A DNA stretch of 64,000 bases from Novosphingobium sp. ST904 (GTDB lineage: Bacteria; Pseudomonadota; Alphaproteobacteria; Sphingomonadales; Sphingomonadaceae), in the NCBI RefSeq assembly GCF_001298105.1, contig NZ_LGJH01000134.1, forward strand, positions 1 to 64,000, in the 5' to 3' direction. The number at the start of each line of letters is the position of its first letter. Within the stretch, counting starts at the first letter, position 1. Shown piece after piece: positions 39,262-49,226 of this stretch. A model generated the notes under the pieces. It was not told the origin of the DNA, searched no databases, and saw only the letters and a program-made list of their open reading frames with translations. Made by a program: the position numbers and the translations under genes.

Positions 39262-39837
39262 GTGCGAAACGGGAGCAGCGCTAAACCAACGGAGGAGCGG
39301 GCAAGGCTCGTCGCCGCGCTCCATCTTGCCGCGGCCAGCGAACCCTCCGGCCTGCGCGCCGTCTACGAAATGACCGCGCCGAAACTATTCGGCATCTGCC
39401 TGCGTATCTGCGGCGACCGGGGGGCCGCGGAGGATGTCTTGCAGGATGTCTATGTAAAGGTCTGGCGCCGTGCAGGCGCATTCGATGCGGAGCGCGCCAG
39501 CCCGATAAGCTGGCTCGCGGCGATCGCACACAACAGCGCGATCGACTGGCGCCGGTCCCAGCATCGGCATGTCGCGGTGTCGGAAGAAATTCTGGCGGCC
39601 ATCCCTGACGAAGCGCCCCTGGCGGATGCCGTGTTTGCCGATGAGCAGGAAAATCGGCGGTTGCTCGGCTGCCTGGAAGGGCTCGACAGCCACCAGTCCA
39701 ACGCGATCCGGCGCGCCTTTCTCGATGGCCTGACCTACCAGCAGCTCGCCGACCAGTTGCAGACGCCGCTCGGGACGATCAAGAGCTGGATCAGGCGCGG
39801 AATGCAGAGACTGAAGGACTGCCTAAGCGATGGCTGA
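39262..39837 (+). CDS. ECF-family sigma factor (SigK-like)
   Basis: This sigma factor has about 191 aa. Region 2 has LFGICLRICGDRGAAEDVLQ and DVYVKVWRRAGAFD, with ISWLAAIAHNSAIDWRR. Region 4 has GLTYQQLADQLQTPLGTIKS and WIRRGMQRLKDCL. The GTG at 39262 with GGAGAAG upstream is preferred; a TTG at 39172, overlapping msrA, gives a longer reading. It overlaps the anti-sigma gene by 8 bases, the usual paired layout. It probably drives the msr, dipZ and fasciclin genes around it. Confidence 0.9.
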   Translation: MRNGSSAKPTEERARLVAALHLAAASEPSGLRAVYEMTAPKLFGICLRICGDRGAAEDVLQDVYVKVWRRAGAFDAERASPISWLAAIAHNSAIDWRRSQHRHVAVSEEILAAIPDEAPLADAVFADEQENRRLLGCLEGLDSHQSNAIRRAFLDGLTYQQLADQLQTPLGTIKSWIRRGMQRLKDCLSDG

Positions 39838-40522
39838 CCCCGCCGATCCCTTCGGCCGCAGTGATGTGGCGGCGGAACTGGCTCTCGGCCTGCTCGAAGG
39901 CGAGGACCGCGCCGCCGCACAGCGCCTGCGCCTGTCCGATCCGGTCTTCGCGGGCGAAGTGGATGCATGGGCCGCGCGCCTGTCACCCCTGCTGGCGGCG
40001 ATCCCTGCGGCAGAACCTCCAGCACACCTCTGGGACAAGGTTGCCGCCCGCATCGATTCCGGCGCGCCCCCGAACCCGGAACCGGCGCTCATCCGCCGTC
40101 TGCGTGCCTGGCGCGCGGGCGCGATTTTCGCCGCTTCCATCGCCGCCTGCCTGGCCCTGTTCATCCTCGTCCGTCCGGCCGAAGATCGCACGAAGATGCC
40201 CATGTCGGTTTCGCAACTGGCCGGGGCCGAAGGCTCCGCCACCATGGCGGTCGCTTACGATCCCAAAGCCGGAATGCTCCACCTCAGCCCCCATTCGCTG
40301 GGCGGCAACGGCAAGAGCCCGGAACTATGGGTCATCCCGGAGGACGGCGTGCCGCGTTCGCTGGGGGTCATGCAATCGGCGGTCCTGGCGATATCGCCCG
40401 ACATGCGCCCGATGCTGACGGACGGGGCGACGCTGGCGATCACGCTGGAAGACAGCGCCGGCGCGCCGCACAAGGCACCCAGCACCGCGCCGATCCTCAC
40501 CGGAAAAATCACCACTATCTGA
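39830..40522 (+). CDS. RskA-like membrane anti-sigma factor
   Basis: This protein of 230 aa starts with a cytoplasmic part (AAELALGLLEGEDRAAAQRL, VDAWAARLSPLLAAIP) typical of anti-sigma-K proteins. One transmembrane helix follows (AGAIFAASIAACLALFILV, about 106-124). A periplasmic RskA C-terminal domain has KSPELWVIPEDGVPRSLG and ends ILTGKITTI. The gene overlaps the sigma gene. It should hold the sigma factor at the membrane until a periplasmic signal, perhaps oxidative, releases it. Confidence 0.88.
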   Translation: MADPADPFGRSDVAAELALGLLEGEDRAAAQRLRLSDPVFAGEVDAWAARLSPLLAAIPAAEPPAHLWDKVAARIDSGAPPNPEPALIRRLRAWRAGAIFAASIAACLALFILVRPAEDRTKMPMSVSQLAGAEGSATMAVAYDPKAGMLHLSPHSLGGNGKSPELWVIPEDGVPRSLGVMQSAVLAISPDMRPMLTDGATLAITLEDSAGAPHKAPSTAPILTGKITTI

Positions 40523-40552
40523 AGGCCGCTGCGTCCATCGCCGCTTCGGCTC

Positions 40553-40563
40553 CGTATCTTCCG
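40553..40563 (+). promoter_or_regulatory. Shared 11-mer upstream of the fasciclin gene
   Basis: CGTATCTTCCG is identical to the sequence at 38446 upstream of msrA and lies 43 bases before the fasciclin ATG. Candidate ECF promoter element. Confidence 0.35.
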
Positions 40564-40605
40564 CGCATTCCAGAAGAATGGAGTGCGGGAAGAAGGATGC
40601 CTCAG

Positions 40606-41166
40606 ATGAAAGTGCGATCCAGAACACTAGCAGCCCTCATCGCCACCGCCGTTCTCATGACCGGCGCGGCGGCCGTCGAAGCTAAGGACCCCATGGTCGG
40701 CGGGGCCGCGATGTATGCGAACAAGGACATCATCGACAATGCCGTCAATTCCAGGGACCACACCACCCTTGTCGCCGCGGTAAAGGCGGCCGGGCTTGTC
40801 GACACGCTCAAGAGCGCGGGGCCGTTCACGGTGTTCGCCCCGACCAATGCCGCGTTTTCCAAACTTCCGGCGGGCACGGTAGATATGCTCCTGAAGCCCG
40901 AGAACAAGGCCATGCTTACCGGCATACTGACCTATCACGTGGTGCCGGGACGGATGAGCGCCGCCGATATCGCCGCGAATGCCAAGGCTCACGGCGGAAA
41001 GGCCATGCTTACCACCGTGCAAGGCGAAATGCTGACCGCGTGGAAGGACAAGGCAGGCGCATGGTGGCTGACCGATGCCAAGGGCGGCAAGGCCAGGATC
41101 ACCATCGCGGACGTCATGCAGTCCAACGGCGTGATCCATGTCGTCGACACGGTGCTGATGCCGTGA
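40606..41166 (+). CDS. Secreted fasciclin (FAS1) domain protein
   Basis: This protein of 186 aa has a signal peptide ending at AAAVEAKD. A single FAS1 domain has GPFTVFAPTNAAFSKLPAGT, ILTYHVVPGRMSAADI and NGVIHVVDTVLMP. FAS1 domains serve adhesion or envelope functions. A second ATG nine bases upstream is an alternative start. It follows the sigma/anti-sigma pair by 83 bases. This echoes the mycobacterial SigK regulon, whose targets include the FAS1 proteins MPT70 and MPT83. Confidence 0.9.
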   Translation: MKVRSRTLAALIATAVLMTGAAAVEAKDPMVGGAAMYANKDIIDNAVNSRDHTTLVAAVKAAGLVDTLKSAGPFTVFAPTNAAFSKLPAGTVDMLLKPENKAMLTGILTYHVVPGRMSAADIAANAKAHGGKAMLTTVQGEMLTAWKDKAGAWWLTDAKGGKARITIADVMQSNGVIHVVDTVLMP

Positions 41167-41250
41167 GATGATGAACCGGCTCATCCACGGGATTCCGGCG
41201 GAAGCCGACTTCCCGTGGACGGCCTCCGCAATCCTTCAGGATGACGGCCG

Positions 41251-41757
41251 ATGAACACCCAGGATCAAGACCCCAAGGATCAAGGGCCCAGCCGCCGCGC
41301 ATTCCTTGCCGGTTGCGGCTTCATCGCCGCGGCCCTCTGCTCGGCCCCATGCCTCGGCGCGGCGTCAGAGCCGTGGCTCTCGCTGTCGGACGCCCAATGG
41401 CGGGCCCGCCTGCCGCCGCCGGCCTTCGCCGTCCTGCGCCGGGGCGCCACGGAACGTGCCTATTCGAGCCCGCTCCTCGGCGAACACCGCAAGGGCCGGT
41501 TCCTCTGCGCCGGCTGCGCCCTGCCGCTGTTTTCATCGCAAACCAAGTTCGACACCGGCACGGGCTGGCCCAGCTTCCAGGATCATCTTCCCGGCGCGAT
41601 CACCTTGCGGCAGGACCGCAGCCTGGGAATGATCCGCAAGGAAGTTCGCTGCGCGCGTTGCGCGGGGCACCTCGGCCATGTCTTCGACGACGGACCGCCG
41701 CCCACGGGCCTGCGCTATTGCATGAACGGCGCCGCGCTACGCTTCAGCGCGGGCTGA
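41251..41757 (+). CDS. msrB: Peptide-methionine (R)-S-oxide reductase, Tat-exported
   Basis: This enzyme of 168 aa reduces methionine-R-sulfoxide. A twin-arginine signal SRRAFLAGCGF lies at residues 14-24. The zinc ligands are C86, C89, C134 and C137, the FDTGTGWPSF substrate motif is present, and the catalytic Cys157 is in RYCMNG. The TAT signal puts it in the periplasm with the exported MsrA. It is the last gene of the sigma-factor locus, which thus encodes both stereospecific repair enzymes and their likely reductant source DipZ. Confidence 0.93.
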   Translation: MNTQDQDPKDQGPSRRAFLAGCGFIAAALCSAPCLGAASEPWLSLSDAQWRARLPPPAFAVLRRGATERAYSSPLLGEHRKGRFLCAGCALPLFSSQTKFDTGTGWPSFQDHLPGAITLRQDRSLGMIRKEVRCARCAGHLGHVFDDGPPPTGLRYCMNGAALRFSAG

Positions 41758-41860
41758 CGGTCGCCCTTGAAGCGATACTGCGACCTATTTGCAACAACAT
41801 AGCATAATCCGGCCGATAAATTGCTGTTCGTCCAATCGAACATTGCCAGTATATTGCATG

Positions 41861-41875
41861 TGAGAAGCATTCTCA
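41861..41875. promoter_or_regulatory. Inverted repeat, likely Fur operator
   Basis: TGAGAAGCATTCTCA is a perfect inverted repeat (6-bp arms, 3-bp spacer), 60 bases upstream of the receptor ATG in AT-rich sequence. Its form is close to Fur-type operators. Confidence 0.6.
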
Positions 41876-41935
41876 TTAGTGGCCGCCCCCAACTGATGCC
41901 GGGTTCTCCGGACATCGCCATGAGGGGAACCCAGA

Positions 41936-44118
41936 ATGTCCGTCAGAGCCAAGATCCGCGCGTGTTGTTCCCTTTCATCCGTGCTCGCGATCAGCCTGTT
42001 GACGGCTGCCAATGCCCATGCCGCAGCCGCCACCGAAGAAACCGCCCCTGACGCAGCCGTTACCGAAGGGCCTGACCCTGACGCGATCGTCGTTACCGGC
42101 GCCACCGAAACGACGGGCCTCAGCCTTTCCTCGCGCGAGACGCCGCAGTCGGTCACGGTCATCGACAGCGAGCGGATGCAGGAACAGGGGCTCTACGATA
42201 TCTCCGAAGTGCTGGAGCAGATCGTCGGCATCCAGACGAACCGATCCAGCGCGCTGGGTACGGACGGCACGAACTACACCGCGCGCGGTTTCGAGGTGAA
42301 GAACTACCTGGTGGACGGCGTTGCGCGCCCGAGCAACCTCTACGGCTTCACCGAAGACACCGCCGACATGATCGCCTACGAGCGGATCGAGGTCATCCGC
42401 GGTTCCGCCGGCATGATGACCGGCACCGGCCAGCCTTCCGCCGCGATCAACATGATCCGCAAGCGCCCAGGTGAAACCACCCGCGCCAGCGTCTCGGCAA
42501 CGCTCGGCTCATGGGACATGTACCGGCTCGAAGGGGATCTCGGCGGCGCGGTGACATCCGATGGACACGTCCGCGCCCGCGTTGCCGGGGCATGGCAGGA
42601 CAACCAGACCTTCATCGATCGCGAACACGCCAAGCGGCAGGCGCTCTATGGCGTGGTCGAAGCGGACCTCGGCCCGAACACGCTGCTGACCGCGGGGGTG
42701 GAATACCAGAACTTCCGCAACGAGGGCGCTTCACGCGGAGGCGTTCCGCTCTACTTCACGGACGGCACCCGGACGCACTTCTCGCGCTCCACCAACGGCG
42801 GCGCCAACTGGTCCGATTTCAGCCGCAAGAGCGTGAACCTGTTCGCCTCGGTGGCGCACGATTTCAGCCCGAACTGGCACTTGCAGGTTGATGCCGAGCA
42901 CAAGTCCGGTTCCTACGACGAGACGATCGGATACTTCTTCGGCACCGCGATCGACAAGGACACCGGCCTTGGCGGCACGCTCTATTCCACCCGTTGGGCA
43001 TCCGACCTCACGCTCGATGCGATATATGCCAACCTTCGCGGCACCTTCGAGGCATTCGGCCAGGAACAGCATGTCGCGCTTCGCTCAGCCACGCCCAGTT
43101 CGACGACGACCAGACCCCCTACCCCGGCTGGTGGTATGGCGGCGACTACATGAAATCGGTCAACGCCTTCGAATTCTTCGAGAACGGCGAGACCACCAAG
43201 CCCGACCTGACGCCCACCGGCGACCTTGCCGGCAATCGCATCCGGACCAGCGCCGCTGCCGGTGTCGCCCGCCTCAAGCCGATCGCCCCGCTCTCCGTGA
43301 TCGCGGGCGGCCGACTTACCTGGTGGAAGGGCGACAGCTATGCCGAGGACACGTCAGGCATCCGCACCTGGACGCGGGAAACGGATGAAAAGGCCGTCTT
43401 CACGCCTTATGCGGGGCTCGTGCTGGACTTCAGCAAGACCATTTCGGCATATGTAAGCTATGCGAGCGTCTTTGAGCCGCAGACCCAGCGCACCGTCGAC
43501 GGCAACGTGATCGCCCCGCTCGAAGGCAATACTTACGAAGCGGGTCTCAAGGCGGATTTCCTCGACGGCAAGCTGAGCGCCAGCGCGGCGGTCTTCCGCA
43601 TGAAGCAGGACAACTATGCCATGGCCGATGGCCCCGGCATCTTCGCACCCGACGGCAGCGCCGCCTATCACGCGGTGTCGGGCATGAAGTCGACCGGCTT
43701 CGAACTGGAAGTGAACGGCGAGATACTGCCCGGCTGGCTGGTCGCGGGCGGCTTCGCCAATGCAAAGGCGAAGGACCGCGACGGCGTGCGCCAGTTGCCG
43801 CAAATCGCCAGGGACAGCTTTAAGATGTTCACCTCCTACCGCCTGCCAGGAAACCTGGAAGGACTGACCCTGGGCGGCAACTTGCGCTGGCAGGGCAAAA
43901 CCACGGCGGAAGGTGAAGGGCCCAACGGCGAAGTCTACACGCAAGGCAGCCTTGCGGTCGTCGACCTGCTGGCTAGCTATCGCTTCTCGCAGCGCCTGTC
44001 GCTTGCGGTCCACCTCGATAACGTCTTCGACAAGACGTATTATTCGGGCCTCTTCCTCGGCAGCGCCCGCTACGGCATGCCGCGCAACGTCACGGTGACC
44101 CTGCGCGGCAAGCTGTAA
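41936..44118 (+). CDS. TonB-dependent siderophore receptor (frameshifted)
   Basis: This receptor of about 727 aa has a signal peptide ending near ANAHAAAAT. The plug shows LSSRETPQSVTVIDSERMQ, TARGFEVKNYLVDG and YERIEVIRGSAGMMTGTGQP, the FecA/FpvA-like pattern, but lacks an STN domain. The barrel ends NVTVTLRGKL with TYYSGLFLGSARYG before it. The frame breaks near 43080-43083, where HVALR should pass to LSHAQFDDDQTPY; one base is missing. A likely Fur operator lies upstream, so iron-chelate uptake is probable. Confidence 0.88.
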
Positions 44119-44135
44119 CCCGTAACCTGCAAGCG

Positions 44136-44172
44136 GGGCGCGCGACTGTCCCGAAAGGAACAGGGACGCGCC
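44136..44172. terminator. Hairpin between convergent receptor genes
   Basis: GGGCGCG pairs with CGCGCCC and an inner GTCCC pairs with GGGAC around GAAAGGAACA. It lies in the 79-bp gap between two convergent receptor genes and suits a bidirectional terminator. Confidence 0.45.
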
Positions 44173-44197
44173 CGCAAGAAGCACTAACCGCGTTTCC

Positions 44198-46326
44198 TCA
44201 AAAGCGCATCGCCAACGATCCGGTGACGGAACGCGGTGCCCCCGGGTAGATCCACAAGGCGCTGTAGCTGCTCTGCGCGTAAGTCTGGTCGAGAATGTTG
44301 TCCACCTCGATCCGTGCCATAAGCTGCCGCGTAATCGGGTAAGCAAGGCTTGCCTTGGCCTTGAGGTAGCCGTCCAGCCTCAAGTCGCCGCCGTCGAGCG
44401 CCGCCGCGCGCGGCCCGACATAAGTGCCGCCCGCGCTCAGATCGAGGTCGCGTCCGGCCAGAGGCAGCTTCGCGAAAAGCTGCACGGTTCCGGAATGACG
44501 CGGAACGTTGAGCACGTCGCTGCCGGGAAACGCCGGATCGCGCGCCTCAGCATCGGTGTAGGCGTAGTTGCCGATCAGCCGGATGCGGGACGTAAGATCG
44601 ATCTCACCATCGAACTCCACCCCTCGCGAACGGATGCGGCCCACCGTGGCGAGATAGTTTGCATCGGCGGGATCGGCCGCCAGGATATTGCGCTTCGACA
44701 CACTGAACCAGCTTACACCGGCGCGGAAGGCGGTAAACACCAGCTTTGCGCCGATCTCATAGCCCTTCCCCGTTTCCGGCGCGAAGGCGTTGCCGTCCCT
44801 GCCCACGCTGGAGTTGGGCCGGAAGCCCTCACCCCAGTTGGCGTGAAACGCAATGCGACGATCGGGCCGGAAACGCACACCTCCGCGAAACTCCAGCGGC
44901 TTGCGCTTCATCCTGCTGGACTGCCCGGTCAGCCGGTTGTCGATGCTCTGCGAAAGACGCTCGTAACGCATGCCCGCCACGAAACTGAGACTGTCGGTCG
45001 CCTCCCACATATCCTGTGCGTAGATGGCGCTGGCCTGCCGGTGCTCCAGTGTCGACGTGAAAGGCGTCAGCAATCCTGCCGCGCCGCCATAGACGGGGTT
45101 CCAGACATCGATCGGATAGGAATTGTCGGCAGTGGGGCGGAAGCGGGCCTGCCAGGTGTCGAAGTCGAGATCGTACCACGTCACCCCCAGGCTGGGCCGA
45201 TGCGTGCCGAATGCCTCGAACACACCGCGAAGCTCCGCCCGCGCGGACCGGTCTTCAAGATTCCAGTCACGCAAACGGCGCTGGCGGCGCACCGTACGAT
45301 CGGCAAGCAGCGTCGAGGCTTCCGAGGAGAAGCCGTGGATGCGCGCATCGCGGTAGGCACCCCCGCCGACCAGCGACCAGCCCTGCCCCAGATCCTGCTC
45401 GACGGTGAGTTGATGCCGCCAGTTGGTCGATGAGACACGTCCGTCGCCAGGCTCGCCGAGAAAACGGTCACGCGGCACCGCTTCGGTATCCGTGCCGATA
45501 GCCGGGATGCCCCGGTCAAAGGGGGAGCGGAAGGCGATGTACTCGCCCTGGTAGATCAGGGTCGTGCCCGGCGCGAGGCGCCAACCGATCGAGGGCGCGA
45601 AGAGACGGCGGCGCAAATCCACATGGTCTCGGAAACCGTCGCTGTTCTCGATCGCGCGACCAGCCGGATGGCAAGGTTTGCGGCAAGCAGCGATTCCACG
45701 TCGCCCTCCAGCCGCCAGGTGGCGAAGGAGCCCGCGCTCGCGGTCATCGTGCCGCCCTGCTCGAATTGCGGCTTCTTGGTCACCACGTTGACCGCGCCGG
45801 CCGGGTCCACCGAACCGAACACCGCCCCCACCGGGCCTTTCAGCACCTCGATCCGCTCGACATTCGCGGGATCGCGCGGCGGGCCAAAGCCGCGATTGGC
45901 AAGAAAGCCGTCCACGAAATACTCCGCGCCCGTATCGGGCGTGCCTAGAAATCCGCGGATCGCGTAATTGTCCCGCAGCCCGCCGAGATTGTTCTGCTGG
46001 GAAATGCCGCTCACCAGTTCCAGCGCATCGGCGAGGCGGCGGACGCCGTAATCGTCAAGGATCGTCCGGTCGAGGGCAATGCTCGCCTGCGACATGCGCT
46101 CGGTCACGAGGTCTGAACCGTTTACCCGGTCGATCCGGCTACGACCAAGCACCACGATCTCGTCCACCGAGGCGTGGTCGTGATCGCGATCCTCTTCCCG
46201 GGCACGCGTCTCTTCGTGATCGGTTTCGGCGGCAAGGACCGGGAGAGGCGCCGTGGCAGCACCAAGCATGAGAGCGGCACCAAGCACGTTGGAAACCGGA
46301 CGATCGGGCATTTGCGGGGTCCGCAT
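44198..46326 (-). CDS. TonB-dependent siderophore-type receptor (frameshifted)
   Basis: This receptor of about 709 aa has a signal peptide ending at LPVLAAET, followed by an acidic/His-rich stretch (EEDRDHDHA). The plug has DYGVRRLADALELVSGISQQ, YAIRGFLGTPDTGAEYFVDG and VERIEVLKGPVGAVFGSVDP. The barrel ends SVTGSLAMRF. The frame breaks near 45651-45654, where IRLVA should pass to AIENSDGFRDHVD; one base is missing. It is divergent from the M14 peptidase gene, which hints at a peptide-derived ligand, but the plug looks like siderophore receptors. Confidence 0.86.
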
Positions 46327-46451
46327 GGTCTAAGCGCTTTCTGACAAAGTGTTGCCCGCGGCCGATTTTCGGCGGGAGCAATTGCGTAATGATATATTGT
46401 CACATAAAGCCGGTGCCGAGCTACGCAAGATCAAAAAAGGCCGAAATCGCC

Positions 46452-48268
46452 GTGCACAAATCGTCTACCCCATCGCGACGCCTGCGATGCCCGTCTCGCT
46501 CCCTGAGAGGGGCGGCAACGGGCGTGATCGGCCTGCTCCTTGCCATCGGCCCTGCAGCCGCGCAGGAGCGCCCTGCGCTCCCGCCGGTGTTGCCCTGGTC
46601 GGGGAAAAGCGAAAGGTCGATCGCCCGGATGGACGATCCCTGGATCACCCCCGCCGAATGGGCCGGCTTCCGGAAAACGCCCAGTCACGAGGAAACGCGG
46701 GCCTGGCTGGAGAAGCTGGTCGCCGCCTCGCCGCTGCTGGCGCTGGAGAACTTCGGCAAGAGCGCCGAAGGCCGGGATCTCTATCACGTCCGCGCCAGCA
46801 GCGGCAGCAACAGGCCGGTCGTGCTGATACAGGCAGGCATCCACGCTGGCGAGATCGACGGCAAGGACGCCGGTCTCATGCTGCTGCGCGACATTGCGCT
46901 GCGCGGCAAGGCAGACCTGCTCGACAAGGTCGATCTTGTTTTCGTTCCGATATACAATGCCGACGGCCACGAGCGCGCCAGCCCGCGAAACTTCCCGCAC
47001 CTGCGCGGCCCCGACAATCCGGGCACGGTCGCCACGGCGCAAGGTCTCAATCTCAATCGCGACTATGCCAAGCCGATGCACCGGAAACGCAGGCGATGCT
47101 GTCTCTCTTGCGCCGGCTGGACCCAGTTCTCTACATTGACATGCACGTCTCGGAAGGCTTCGACCACGCCTATGACGTGACGTACACTTCGGCAGGCTGG
47201 GGGCGGCATTTCCAGTCGCAGGCGATAACCGAATGGCTGAACGGCCCGTTTCGCAGCGGCGTGGATGCCTTCCTGCGCGGGATGGGACACAACCCCCATT
47301 TCTATCCGAGCGCCAATGACGACCGCGATCTCGACAAGGGCCTGCGCATCGCCGCCGAAGGACCGCGCTATTCGACCGGCTATGGCGACTTCGCGCGCAT
47401 ACCGACGGTCCTTGTCGAAATGCACAACCTCAAGCCCTACCGCCAGCGGGTGCTGGGCGCCTATGCGATGATGGAAGCCGCACTGCGCCAGACCGCCCGG
47501 GACCTGCCGCACTTGCAGGGAGCCATTTCCCGCGACCGTGCCGAGCGTCCCGAAACGCTCGCCCTGCGCTGGCAGCGGGATGACAGTCCGCTGGAATGGA
47601 TCACGTTTTCCGGCGTGGCGCACGAGACCTATCGCTCCCCGGCCACGGGCGAGATGGAACTGCGCTACCTCGCCAGGCCCCGCCAACTGCGAATACCGGT
47701 GTTCGGGCAGAAGCCCGTGCTGACCGTCACCCTGCCCGAAGCCTGGTGGGTTCCTGCGGGCGCCACCGAAGTGATCCGGCGGCTAGACCTGCACGGCATC
47801 GCCTATGAACGCATCGAGGCTCCGCGCACCCTGGATCTCGACATGGTGCGGCTGATCCACGCCCGGCCCGGCCCGGTGAGCGAAGGACGCATGACGGTAG
47901 CCGGCGAGATGATTCACGAGACCCGCCGGGAAACGATGCCTTCAGGCTCCCTGCGCATTCCGCGGGATCAGCCGCGCGGGCTGCTTGCCGCCGAATTGCT
48001 GGAACCCGAAGCAGTGGATTCGTTCCTCGCCTGGGGCTTCTTTCCCGGCATGATCCAGATGCCGGATACACCTGACCGCCTTGCCAGCCTGTCCGTGGCG
48101 GAAGAACTGCTCCGAGCCGACCCCCAGGTTCGCGCCCAATTCGAGAGCAGGCTGGCGCAGGACGCGCAATTCGCGAACGATGCCGATGCGCGCCTTGCCT
48201 GGCTTGTTGCCCATACGCCGTTCGGCGACGACCGCGCAGGGCTCTATCCCATCGGACGCGAATTGTAG
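46452..48268 (+). CDS. Exported M14-family zinc carboxypeptidase (frameshifted)
   Basis: This protein has about 605 aa. A signal peptide (GVIGLLLAIGPAAAQE) leads to the M14 domain. The zinc ligands are in IQAGIHAGEIDGKDAG, and the third is likely in IDMHVSEGFDH. LNLNRDYAK supplies the substrate-binding Asn-Arg pair and VLVEMHN the likely catalytic Glu. A beta-rich C-terminal part ends LYPIGREL. The frame breaks near 47071-47073, where NRDYAK should pass to ADAPETQAML; one base is missing. The GTG start at 46452 is uncertain; an ATG at 46389 is possible. It is divergent from a receptor gene. Confidence 0.83.
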
Positions 48269-48298
48269 GCAGAGCGCCGTACCGTATCCGGGCGGCTG

Positions 48299-48700
48299 TC
48301 AGAGCATGCGATCCGCATCCTCCGGCAGGGGCAACCAGCACGTCTCCCGGCGGCCGAAGATCCGATAGCGGTTGCGCGCGATCAGGCGATAGGCGCGGTC
48401 CCGCACGAAACGAGGGACGAAGCGGGCCGCGCCGGCGATGCGCCACGGCCATCCCAATCCCGCGTAAATGGAAATGACGGCATCGCTGTCCCGAAGCACC
48501 TTCTTACCGTCGATCACCAGAATCGTGTCAGGGTCGAGAAGATCGACGCCGTGCTGCCGGAACAGCGCAGCCCCGATCTCGCCCTGCATCGGCGCCAGAA
48601 GGTACCGCCGCGCCCGGTCGTGCTTCAGGACGAACTGCGCATTGGCGGAGCAAAGTACGCAGTTCCCGTCGAACAGGATGATCGGGTGACCTTCAGGCAT
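48299..48700 (-). CDS. DCC-family thiol-disulfide oxidoreductase-like protein (DUF393)
   Basis: This small protein of 133 aa carries the DxxCxxC signature as IILFDGNCVLCSANAQFVL near the N-terminus, then YLLAPMQGEIGAALFRQHG and DAVISIYAGLGWPWR, as in the DCC/YuxK family. The ATG at 48700 lies inside the end of the DUF4166 gene, so the two are coupled. The biochemical role of the family is unproven; a redox function is assumed from the cysteines. Confidence 0.87.
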   Translation of the reverse strand: MPEGHPIILFDGNCVLCSANAQFVLKHDRARRYLLAPMQGEIGAALFRQHGVDLLDPDTILVIDGKKVLRDSDAVISIYAGLGWPWRIAGAARFVPRFVRDRAYRLIARNRYRIFGRRETCWLPLPEDADRML

Positions 48701-49226
48701 CGCGCCGTTCCATGCTGCCTGTGTAGCGAATGACACGGCCCAGCCAAGGAACACTGACCGGCACGTCGAATATGTTGCGCCCCCGCTCCTCCCGCTCGCT
48801 GGCGTGGCAGCGAGGCCGCAGCCAGGAAGGCAGGCCCAGGCCGAGAAACCGGAATTCCTCAAGGTCCAGCAGCAACCGTCCGTCCTTCACCGACAGCCGG
48901 AAAACATTTGTGGCCGGGCCCATCCGCTCCACCACGCGCCCGCCTTTGACGGAGAGCTCACTTCGATAGCTGCGGCCAGCGAATGTCCGCAGCCAGTTCT
49001 CATGGCCCTCACTTCTCTCGAAGATCACCGTAACCGGCACGCCCCGGCCCCGCGCAGGCAGATTCATCACTCGGCACAGCAGCCAAGCGGCGGGATTACG
49101 GCTGACCGTGATGTCGGCAAGCCCCTCCCAACGCTGTCTGTCGGAAGCGTCATGCGCCTCCTGCAGCAGCGGCGGCAGTGCATCCATCTCTTTTCCGAGC
49201 AACTGGCGAAACAACGGCGGGCTCAC
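48693..49226 (-). CDS. DUF4166 domain protein
   Basis: This protein has 177 aa. PPLFRQLLGKEMDALPPLLQ at the start, WLLCRVMNLPARGRGVPVTV midway and RNIFDVPVSVPWLGRVIRYT at the end match DUF4166, often found after SDR/saccharopine-dehydrogenase-like proteins. GTG 49226 overlaps the DUF2269 stop as GTGA. Function unknown; it belongs to the same minus-strand operon as the DCC, DUF2269 and SDR genes. Confidence 0.8.
   Translation of the reverse strand: MSPPLFRQLLGKEMDALPPLLQEAHDASDRQRWEGLADITVSRNPAAWLLCRVMNLPARGRGVPVTVIFERSEGHENWLRTFAGRSYRSELSVKGGRVVERMGPATNVFRLSVKDGRLLLDLEEFRFLGLGLPSWLRPRCHASEREERGRNIFDVPVSVPWLGRVIRYTGSMERRDA

Noticed and set aside
46360-46420. Possible Fur box (TTGCGTAATGATATATTG) between the receptor and the M14 peptidase
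   Set aside because: The right arm does not match well; too weak to list as a site.
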